A stretch of 13,648 bases of DNA from CAYPXN01 sp964470915 (GTDB lineage Bacteria > UBA10199 > JADFYH01), in contig CAYYEM010000041.1 of the NCBI GenBank assembly GCA_964470915.1, positions 1 through 13,648 on the forward strand, read 5' to 3'. The notes under the pieces are model-generated. The model saw only the letters and a list, made by a program, of their open reading frames with translations, was not told the origin of the DNA and made no database searches. Below are positions 7,377 to 13,648 of the stretch, one piece after another (positions within the stretch are counted from its first letter, which is position 1; each line of letters opens with the position of its first letter). The position numbers and the translations under genes were made by a program.

Positions 7377-8265
7377 AAGCCTTTGGATGGGCTTTATCGT
7401 AAATCTCCATAAGTTTTTCAAGGCTCAAATGTGTATATTTTTGGGTGGTTGATAAAGAAGCATGCCCCAGAAGCTGCTGAATACTCCGAAGATCAGCTCC
7501 ATTACCCAAAAGATGAGTGGCATAAGAGTGCCGCAAACCATGAGGGCTTACTTTTCTACCTAAGCCACTTCTCAACTGATATTCCTCGAGTAGGGCTTCT
7601 ACTCGTCTCACATGAATCCGTTGCCCTCGATTATTTAAAAATAAAGCTTCCTTTTGTGAAAGGGCGGGTTTTCTTTCTTTGAGATAAGCATTCAAAGCTT
7701 CCCAAGCCTTTTCACCAATCGGCACTATTCTTTCTTTTTTACCCTTCCCTTTTACCCGCAAACTTTGATTTGAAAAATCAAGACTCGCAAAATCAAGCCC
7801 TACCAGCTCGCTTACACGCAAACCACATCCGTAAAGTATTTCAAAAATAGCATGATCTCGTTTACTAAATGTTTTATTTGTTTTTTGACTAGTCGCCAGC
7901 AGACGCTCAGCCTCATCCACTGATAAAAATTTGGGTAATAAACGTGGTTTTTTAGGGGTTAAAATAAGTCGTGCAGGATTTTTTTCTAACAAAGCTTTCC
8001 GAACACAAAATTGATAAAAGGACTTCAGAGTTGAAAGTTTTCGTCCTACAGACGAAGCTTTATTTTTTTGAATAAGATGAGCAATAAAACTACGCAGATG
8101 TCTGGTTTCTAGCTTTTCCCAAAGTGCTTCTTCACCTTTTACCAAACTTGGAAAATCTTGTTTCAAATAAAGCACAAACTCCTTCAAATCACGCCCATAA
8201 TTTTTAAGGGTGTGAGGAGAAGCTGATTTTTCGGTTTCGAGATATTTCAAGAAAGCATTCTTCAC
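7375..8265 (-). CDS. xerC: Tyrosine recombinase XerC/XerD family
   Basis: The 296-residue protein is a complete Xer recombinase, whose usual role is resolving chromosome dimers at dif with FtsK. The N-terminal SAM-like DNA-binding domain spans about 1-90 (SPHTLKNYGRDLKEF). The catalytic domain carries Arg150 (GCGLRVSEL), Lys174 (VKGKGKKER), His242 and Arg245 (SPHGLRHSYATHLL), His268 (LLGHASL) and Tyr277 (TTQKYTHL), the full set. It starts with GTG at 8265, with an in-frame TAA two codons upstream, and has no strong Shine-Dalgarno. It is the first gene of xerC-hslV-hslU; the same order is known in Bacillus (codV-clpQ-clpY). That linkage and the length favour the housekeeping enzyme over a phage or integron integrase. 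No attachment sites or cargo genes are seen. XerC versus XerD cannot be settled from one copy. Confidence 0.92.
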   Translation of the reverse strand: MKNAFLKYLETEKSASPHTLKNYGRDLKEFVLYLKQDFPSLVKGEEALWEKLETRHLRSFIAHLIQKNKASSVGRKLSTLKSFYQFCVRKALLEKNPARLILTPKKPRLLPKFLSVDEAERLLATSQKTNKTFSKRDHAIFEILYGCGLRVSELVGLDFASLDFSNQSLRVKGKGKKERIVPIGEKAWEALNAYLKERKPALSQKEALFLNNRGQRIHVRRVEALLEEYQLRSGLGRKVSPHGLRHSYATHLLGNGADLRSIQQLLGHASLSTTQKYTHLSLEKLMEIYDKAHPKA

Positions 8266-8300
8266 ACTTTAAGAATAACTCAAAAAAGCATCGAAGCGCT

Positions 8301-8339
8301 AATAATAAAAAAGCCTCTTCGTTTGACGAAGAGGCTTTT
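8301..8339 (-). terminator. Strong intrinsic terminator after the surface-protein gene
   Basis: A perfect inverted repeat, AAAAGCCTCTTCG (8309-8321) and CGAAGAGGCTTTT (8327-8339), surrounds a five-base loop. On the minus strand the stem is followed by TTTTTTATTATT. It lies 24 bases after the stop at 8363 and 36 bases before xerC, so it isolates the surface-protein transcript from the xerC operon. The flanking A-tract could also let it act weakly on the plus strand, but no plus-strand gene reaches it. Confidence 0.92.
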
Positions 8340-8362
8340 GGATAGATCTCACCTAATTGAAA

Positions 8363-11239
8363 TTAGGGTTTCACGTTCCTTCTTCTAAAAACATAGAGCA
8401 TCAAGACAATCAGCATCGAAAATAAAAGTACTTTAGAATTTCCTTCAAGCTGCTGACTTTGAAGAGCACAGCCTGAACCTTGCAAACTACCCTCGACGGT
8501 TCCTGGAGGAGGCGGATTCTCATCCAAAGTAGGTGTGGTCGCAGAAGCTGCATTTGAAGGAGCCGTTGGCCCTGTAGGAGTAAGAGCCCGCGCACGGTAG
8601 CAGTAAGTTTTGCCAGGTTCTACCGTGTTATCAATCACAATCACGGTTCCTCCTCTGCCTTCTAAAGCAGGAGCGGTTCCAATTTGGGTAAATACACTGT
8701 CAGGCCTACATTCGCCATCCGCACGATCAATGCCAAACCCTGTTTCATTATCGGTATTATCAATAAAGGTCACTCGAACTTGCCGAGGGCCTGTAGGAGT
8801 CGCTGTCAAACCTGTAGGAGGCCCATTGGGATTCGTACGGGTACATACACTGGGGCTGCCGCTACAAGTATATCCAGTTTCCACCTCACAGCTATTGCTA
8901 CAACCATCACTATTATTTGTATTGTTATCATCGCAAACTTCACCAGTCTCGATACGTCCATTCCCACAAGTCGTAGAAACACGGGGAGTCGTCGCATCAT
9001 CAGTATTGGAGTAAGTTGACTGACCTGAAGGATTAATGGCTCGAGCTCGATAACAATAAGTGCGGCCAGGCTGAACTGTATCGTCATGATAAGTAATTGT
9101 AGAACCTATGCCTGCACTCGGAGGTAAAGTAGCAATTCGAGTGAAAACACTTCCTGCAGAACAAGCGCCCTCTGCTCTTTCTAGTTCAAAACCGGTTTCA
9201 TTATCAGAATTATCCGTAAAAGTTACGCGGACACGATTGGGTCCAGTGGGTTCTGCATTTAAACTCGCTGGAGGGGTAATAGATACACCCGGGTTTCCGA
9301 CACACATGCCAGAACCGTTACAATGATCTGCGGTAGTAGACATATTTCCATCATCACAAGATGTGGTGTTAGGTTCAAACTGACAAGTTCTCGCATTACA
9401 GCAAGCATTCGAGGCGTCATCGCAGGCTTCACCAGCATCCACACGACCATTACCGCACATTCCTGAAGGTGGCACTCGCGTACAAACACTCAAACGACCT
9501 GCTTCGCGAGTACAAGTCCAGCCGGGTTCTTCACTACAAGCGACTGCACAACCATCTCCAGCTACATTATTGCCATCATCACAGCTTTCACCTGAATCTA
9601 ATCTACCATCACCACAGGTGGGAGGAGTCATCTCGCGCGTACAAACACTCAAGCGACCCAATTCGCGCGTACAATTCCAACCGGGTTCCTGTCTGCAATC
9701 GCCTGCACAACCATCGTCTGCATTGCGATTAGCATCATCACATTCTTCACCAGCATCCACAAGACCATTGCCGCACAAAACGACTTCGGGTTCGCAACGA
9801 TCAGGATTGCCTTCATGACAAGTAAAACCAGGTTCAATAGAACAAATTGCGCTACAACCATCGCCGGGCGTCACATTGCCATCATCGCAAGTTTCGCCGC
9901 TATCACGTCGACCGTTACCACAATCTGGATTTTGTGGATTGGGAACATCTTTTAATTCAATGGATGCTGAAAATTCAGAGGTATTACCCGCTCCATCGCG
10001 AATAATAGCTGACACTCTTTTGCCAATTCCCAATAATGAGCTGGTCAGGGTAACGCTAAATTTTCCATCACGAGTTGCATTCACACGCTGAGAAGTCAGG
10101 AAGTAATCCCCTTCTCCATAGCTTTGATCTCCTATTCGCTGAGCGGCATCGCCATGATCTGCATCATCCACGAGATAAATTTCGATGAAATAATTTTCAG
10201 GCGCACGCCCTCTAAAAATATAACTATCATAAGGAGCAACACGGCGCATAGGAATCACCTGCACATCCACAGGCATTGCGATCATGTTATTCGGACCTGT
10301 TTCACCTGCTCTGGGCAAACTGACTCCATTAGCCTTAAGATCAATTCCCAATCCTGAGTTTCGTGAAATACGATTGTGGCTGATTTTGTTGGAGAGGCCC
10401 ACCCCTTCTTCCAGGACCACTCCACCCGCTCCATTGAAACGAATGAAATTGGCATTTAATACTAAATCTCCCCCAATCAAATTTAATTCAGCGCCTTGAA
10501 TCAAACGAATTCCAGATCCTGCATTTCCACGAGCTGCATTCATATCGAGCGGACTGACGCCAATATAGTTTTGCTGAATAATACTTCGATTTCCTTTCAA
10601 CACAATTCCATGAGAAGTATTGGAGGCAATCACGTTATTTAAAACAAGATTTCCGGCATTCGCTACATAAACCCCCACTTGGTTAGCAGCTGCCATTCCA
10701 TTTTTCATCACACCAATATAACTATCTGAAACCTGGTTACCTTCTCCATATAAACAAACACCAAAGGGAGCTCCGTTGATGGTGAAGTGATGAATTTTGT
10801 TGTTGTTGGAGTTTACGTAAATCGCGCAAAGATTTTGGGCACCTGATAAGGCTGGTTCTAAAACCGCAGGAGAAGTTCTTGCTAATGCACTTCCATCGAT
10901 CACTACTTCCACTGCATCCGACCGACCTGCAATTTCGATCGAGCCACGACAATCTCGAGGAATCATGATTGGCTGGGTAAGAGAAATCACAGTCGCATCG
11001 ATAGAATATCTTGAAAAATCAATCAGATCATTACCTGCTGTACTACAAGCTGTTGCAATCGCTTGTCGAAGCGAACCAGGTATGCTCGAACCCTCATTAT
11101 TTCGGACTGTCAAATGACAGCCGGTCGCATCACAAGTATCCAATGCTGCTGGATAGGCTTGAGAAATTTCAGGTTTTAGTGAAAAACTTAAAAGTAAGAG
11201 TGTGAAAATAAAAAAGGCAAACAGCTTGTTCCATTTCAT
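8363..11239 (-). CDS. Secreted/surface mosaic protein: beta-helix, DUF4215 Cys-rich repeats, Fn3, C-terminal anchor
   Basis: Read from the ATG at 11239, this is a 958-residue exported protein. A signal peptide (MKWNKLFAFFIFTLLLL) probably ends at ISQA (residue 28). Residues about 45-300 contain GSLRQAI and many Asn/Gly/Ile-rich repeats (IYVNSNNNKIHHFTI, GVYVANAGNLVLNNVI, ISHNRISRNSGLGIDLK), typical of right-handed parallel beta-helices. An Ig-like segment follows to about 430. Cysteine-rich repeats of the CGNGRxDxGExCDDGN type start at about 440, 489, 542, 595 and 758. Fibronectin III-like domains lie at about 655-752 and 806-903, both with DNETGF and YCYRARA. The tail is a proline-rich linker, Cys924 in GSGCALQ, a membrane helix (936-951) and RRR (952-954). 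Such proteins are surface-exposed in myxobacteria-like lineages; the ligand is unknown. The frame is open to 11275, but 11239 has the signal peptide and the AAGAAGGGG site, and 11275 falls inside the predicted -10 box. Confidence 0.88.
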   Translation of the reverse strand: MKWNKLFAFFIFTLLLLSFSLKPEISQAYPAALDTCDATGCHLTVRNNEGSSIPGSLRQAIATACSTAGNDLIDFSRYSIDATVISLTQPIMIPRDCRGSIEIAGRSDAVEVVIDGSALARTSPAVLEPALSGAQNLCAIYVNSNNNKIHHFTINGAPFGVCLYGEGNQVSDSYIGVMKNGMAAANQVGVYVANAGNLVLNNVIASNTSHGIVLKGNRSIIQQNYIGVSPLDMNAARGNAGSGIRLIQGAELNLIGGDLVLNANFIRFNGAGGVVLEEGVGLSNKISHNRISRNSGLGIDLKANGVSLPRAGETGPNNMIAMPVDVQVIPMRRVAPYDSYIFRGRAPENYFIEIYLVDDADHGDAAQRIGDQSYGEGDYFLTSQRVNATRDGKFSVTLTSSLLGIGKRVSAIIRDGAGNTSEFSASIELKDVPNPQNPDCGNGRRDSGETCDDGNVTPGDGCSAICSIEPGFTCHEGNPDRCEPEVVLCGNGLVDAGEECDDANRNADDGCAGDCRQEPGWNCTRELGRLSVCTREMTPPTCGDGRLDSGESCDDGNNVAGDGCAVACSEEPGWTCTREAGRLSVCTRVPPSGMCGNGRVDAGEACDDASNACCNARTCQFEPNTTSCDDGNMSTTADHCNGSGMCVGNPGVSITPPASLNAEPTGPNRVRVTFTDNSDNETGFELERAEGACSAGSVFTRIATLPPSAGIGSTITYHDDTVQPGRTYCYRARAINPSGQSTYSNTDDATTPRVSTTCGNGRIETGEVCDDNNTNNSDGCSNSCEVETGYTCSGSPSVCTRTNPNGPPTGLTATPTGPRQVRVTFIDNTDNETGFGIDRADGECRPDSVFTQIGTAPALEGRGGTVIVIDNTVEPGKTYCYRARALTPTGPTAPSNAASATTPTLDENPPPPGTVEGSLQGSGCALQSQQLEGNSKVLLFSMLIVLMLYVFRRRNVKP
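9477..9689 (-). repeat. Duplicated segment in DUF4215 repeats 2 and 3
   Basis: Bases 9477-9530 and 9636-9689 match at about 46 of 54 positions. They encode PGW(T/N)CTRE(A/L)GRLSVCTR in both copies. The shared GRLSVCTR stretch, absent from the other repeats, points to a fairly recent internal duplication of one Cys-rich unit of about 159 bases. Confidence 0.7.
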
Positions 11240-11275
11240 GGTTATTCCCCTTCTTGGAATTGCCGTGTGCCCCAA

Positions 11276-11304
11276 ATTATAATTCTATTGGATTATCGAA
11301 TGAA
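11276..11304 (-). promoter_or_regulatory. Putative sigma70-type promoter of the surface-protein gene
   Basis: The minus strand carries a perfect TATAAT (11276-11281). Seventeen bases upstream is TTCATT (11299-11304), a weak -35 match (3 of 6). The -10 box ends 36 bases before the chosen ATG, leaving room for a transcript start and the AAGAAGGGG ribosome site (about 11248-11256). The region is A+T rich, so a chance TATAAT is possible. Confidence 0.5.
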
Positions 11305-11349
11305 CTTGAGAGAAGTTGCTTAAATGATTTAGTTTTTTTTATTCATTGA

Positions 11350-13611
11350 TTATCTTGCATCCCACCAAGCGGCCAACTCAGGACTCAAGAGGGAAAAAAC
11401 GCCGTGCATAGAAAACAAGCCACGATGTTCTCTCTGCTCTCTGTTGGCTGAAATTAAATGATTTTGCCAACGCATTTCAGAAGCTTGGTTACCGTAAAAC
11501 AGCGAATGAATGCCCATAAAAGCCAAGTCAGCCATAAATCCTAAAGAAAAAGCCCTTCCTACTTTTCTAAAAGTACTGGATTCCAAAACTGCAAGTCCTC
11601 TATTGCCTGCTCCCAAATGATAAATGTTGGGCGCAAAAAACGCGGTAGCTGAAAGATGATAGCGTGTGACAGGATCCATTCCCGGTGCAATATTTTCTAA
11701 AAACCTTTCAGAAATTCGACTCGAAGCTAAACCCAAACCCATTCCCATTGCCATACTCCCGGGCACTGCAATAACACTTTTAACCCCTCTCCATAAAATG
11801 GAGCGCGCCCCGCCCTGAAAACCTAAACTTCTCATGCTGGCGACACGCATCGCTTGAAGCGTATTGGGGTTGTATTCATACAACATGCGTGANNNNNNNN
11901 NNNNNNNNNNNNNNNNNNNNNNNNNNNNNNNNNNNNNNNNNNNNNNNNNNNNNNNNNNNNNNNNNNNNNNNNNNNNNNNNNNNNNNNNNNNNCGGTTTCT
12001 TCGAGAGTCTTCCATTAAACTTTGATTTTGTTCAATTAATGCTCTTCCCGCATCTGTTTGAACCCATCGCTCAATTGCTTCCATAGAAAGAGGGTTTGAT
12101 TGAAAACGTGATAAGTCGGAAGGCTGATGCACTCCATGAGCTTTTGCGATCAGCAAAGGAAGTCTTGCGGGCTCTAGATTTAAACTTAAAGCAAGAGATC
12201 TTAAATCAGAGGCTGGAAAAAAACCGGTGGCGGCTCCTCTGCCACCCCAAAAAGTTTCATGAAATTGAGGTGGGCTTACTAGCCTCGTAATCGGAAAATC
12301 AGCCGGAAGATTTTCTCCTCCCATAGCCAAGCCACGTCGTAACTCATCTAATTGATAAAGCCGTTTTCCTAAACTCACGGGAGCTGTTCGCAGAGGAACG
12401 GTAATTGGAGGAACATAAATTTCGGCTTCATGCACATGTTCCGGCATTCCTCCACCATTCGATTGCCAAGGCACTCGAATAGCTTCTTCTGTAACAGCAT
12501 CAAAAAAACGAAGCTTCGCTCTTTCGCCAGGGCGGATTGTAATGTCTCGCTCTGCAGGTAAAGTCCATAAACTGGAATCCGCATCCACCATATTGCTTCC
12601 CAAAAAAATGGTAGGAAGTCCTCTCAATACAGACTCTACTAACACTGCGCTTCCAGCTGCTCCATGAGGAATCGCCATGATTTTAAACTCGCCCCATCGA
12701 CCAGGAACACCTCCCAAACCTGCAATGGTGCGACTGGTGCTTCCCAACACATCACCCACTCGAAAGCGATCCATTCTTCCATGATGTTCAATCTCAGCGA
12801 TAAATCCTTTAGGAAACTCCCCCATGGCTTGAGGCAGAACTCGAACATAATTCATAATGCCTCGATTCCGCCAATTTGTGGGATCTTCGGTTCGATTTCT
12901 ATCTCCCAATTCAAACACACGTCCCCCCACACCAAAATCAACTGAATGAAAAGCACTGGCATCGGGAAGACCCGGGCTTCGAATTGCCGTAATCCCTTGA
13001 GGAATCACTTGGCTTCTTCTTAAAAACTCTGGAACCTCACCAAACACTAAAGGGGCAGGTCTCCCTCTCAAACTATTCCATTGGCGTCTGAGCCATAAAA
13101 AACGCGGAGGAGATCTTAACTGATTGGCGACATCGGCTGCAGTGCCTGTATTTAATACAATCACGGAGGCTAAACGATTTCTCATTCGGTTGTTAGCTTC
13201 ACCAGGCTCTGGTGAGATTTCATGGAGAGGACCCGTGATATTTTGAACCACTTCTCTAACCACTTCATCAACCGTTGTGTCCCCCCCCAGTGGTAAAATA
13301 TGCAAAGGTCTTCCTAATGCGTTTTCTAGCAAAGGAGCAGAAATATCCCGAATGAATTGAAGCCTTTCTTGAGGATTTCGAACGGTTTCCAACAGAGTCA
13401 CTTCAAAACCCATCGACTCTAACTCGGCCTTTAATGAACTCGACTCGCGCGCATAAGCCCCTTGAGCTGCATTGGGATTATAAACGACTAATATTCTGTG
13501 ATTTTGAAAATCATTCGAAGGATATTCAGGGCGACGTCGAAAAAGAGAATCAACGATACTTCCTTCAAAAGGAAAACGAGAGGCCCCTGATAAGGGGGAG
13601 GGTGGTGGCAT
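11350..13611 (-). CDS. Divergent diacylglycerol/lipid-kinase-like protein with unknown C-terminal half; interrupted by assembly gap
   Basis: The open frame is 753 codons if the 100-N gap is taken at face value. Residues about 38-410 follow the lipid-kinase (DAGK catalytic) pattern. ILVVYNPNAAQG (40-51) starts the fold, LGGDTTVDEVV (108-118) stands where GGDGT..EV is usual, and VLNTGTAADVANQL (152-165) replaces the G-T-A-N-D loop. HSVDFGVGG (222-230) and GIMNYVRVLPQ (251-261) match the second lobe. Near 384-388 SNGGG replaces the usual DGE. The changed GGDG and DGE motifs make normal kinase activity doubtful. Residues after about 415 are not recognised; after the gap there are Gly/Ala/Met-rich hydrophobic stretches (SVIAVPGSMAMGMGLGLASS, FSLGFMADLAFMGIHSLFYG) that may be membrane helices. 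There is no signal peptide. A GAGGAG site 6 bases before the ATG supports the start. The gap length is unknown, so this could be two genes. Confidence 0.65.
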   Translation of the reverse strand: MPPPSPLSGASRFPFEGSIVDSLFRRRPEYPSNDFQNHRILVVYNPNAAQGAYARESSSLKAELESMGFEVTLLETVRNPQERLQFIRDISAPLLENALGRPLHILPLGGDTTVDEVVREVVQNITGPLHEISPEPGEANNRMRNRLASVIVLNTGTAADVANQLRSPPRFLWLRRQWNSLRGRPAPLVFGEVPEFLRRSQVIPQGITAIRSPGLPDASAFHSVDFGVGGRVFELGDRNRTEDPTNWRNRGIMNYVRVLPQAMGEFPKGFIAEIEHHGRMDRFRVGDVLGSTSRTIAGLGGVPGRWGEFKIMAIPHGAAGSAVLVESVLRGLPTIFLGSNMVDADSSLWTLPAERDITIRPGERAKLRFFDAVTEEAIRVPWQSNGGGMPEHVHEAEIYVPPITVPLRTAPVSLGKRLYQLDELRRGLAMGGENLPADFPITRLVSPPQFHETFWGGRGAATGFFPASDLRSLALSLNLEPARLPLLIAKAHGVHQPSDLSRFQSNPLSMEAIERWVQTDAGRALIEQNQSLMEDSRRNXXXXXXXXXXXXXXXXXXXXXXXXXXXXXXXXXXSRMLYEYNPNTLQAMRVASMRSLGFQGGARSILWRGVKSVIAVPGSMAMGMGLGLASSRISERFLENIAPGMDPVTRYHLSATAFFAPNIYHLGAGNRGLAVLESSTFRKVGRAFSLGFMADLAFMGIHSLFYGNQASEMRWQNHLISANREQREHRGLFSMHGVFSLLSPELAAWWDAR
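11893..11992. other. Assembly gap (100 N)
   Basis: Exactly 100 undetermined bases, the conventional filler for a scaffold gap of unknown size. It lies inside the reading frame of the lipid-kinase-like gene. Coding on both sides is in the same frame only if 100 is taken literally, so the real junction, missing residues and gene continuity are unresolved. Confidence 0.99.
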
Positions 13612-13617
13612 AAGTCT

Positions 13618-13623
13618 CTCCTC
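13618..13623 (-). promoter_or_regulatory. Ribosome binding site of the lipid-kinase-like gene
   Basis: The minus strand reads GAGGAG, 6 bases before the ATG at 13611-13609. This near-consensus site supports that start, although the protein begins with an unusual MPPPSPLSG and the conserved domain opens only at about residue 38. Confidence 0.75.
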
Positions 13624-13648
13624 GAAAAGATACTCTTGTGTGCCACCC

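Noticed and set aside
7375..8265. The tyrosine recombinase as a mobile-element integrase
   Set aside because: It is in a conserved xerC-hslVU order, is of Xer length, and has no adjacent tRNA, attachment repeats or cargo genes.
8410..9861. Several open frames on both strands within the surface-protein gene
   Set aside because: They are shadows produced by the repetitive Cys-rich coding sequence; no ribosome sites or family features support them.
11240..11275. Longer surface protein beginning at 11275
   Set aside because: It would put 12 non-signal residues before the signal peptide and its start falls in the likely -10 box; the AAGAAGGGG site favours 11239.
11300..11345. AACTT/AAGTT hairpin downstream of the lipid-kinase-like gene
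   Set aside because: It is a weak five-pair A+T stem with no following T-tract.

Overview
This looks like a piece of a draft or metagenome-assembled bacterial chromosome of moderately low G+C. It has one scaffold gap of exactly 100 N (11893-11992). Every credible gene lies on the minus strand, so transcription runs from high to low coordinates. The best guess is a Deltaproteobacteria-like (Myxococcota/Bdellovibrionota-like or related uncultured) Gram-negative. Evidence for this is a TolC-type outer-membrane protein, an xerC-hslV-hslU cluster next to argB-argD-argF, and a large secreted protein with 'Myxococcus cysteine-rich' (DUF4215) repeats and a MYXO-CTERM-like tail. The lineage is inferred from gene content only.

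Layout in transcription order. (1) 13611-11350: a long protein with a divergent diacylglycerol/lipid-kinase-like N-terminal half and an unrecognised C-terminal half, interrupted by the assembly gap. (2) 11239-8363: a 958-residue exported protein with a beta-helix-like N-terminal region, five cysteine-rich repeats, two fibronectin III domains and a C-terminal Cys/membrane-helix/Arg signal. It has its own plausible promoter and a strong intrinsic terminator. (3) 8265-5458: xerC-hslV-hslU, a tightly packed unit encoding a tyrosine recombinase and the HslVU ATP-dependent protease, closed by a second intrinsic terminator. (4) 5382-2410: argB-argD-argF, three arginine biosynthesis enzymes in close-packed or overlapping order. 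A cytosolic GAF-histidine kinase (2382-1114) follows 27 bases later. (5) 1004-1: the 5' part of a TolC-family outer-membrane efflux gene, which starts with TTG and runs off the left edge.

Functionally the window mixes housekeeping (arginine synthesis, proteolysis, chromosome resolution) with envelope and accessory functions (surface protein, efflux channel, lipid-kinase-like protein, orphan sensor kinase). No tRNA, rRNA, CRISPR array, insertion sequence or phage gene was seen. No intergenic stretch exceeds about 130 bases. The least explained items are the kinase-like fusion protein, the surface protein's mosaic structure and sorting tail, and a nested GTGAG/CTCAC inverted-repeat cluster around the terminator just ahead of argB.
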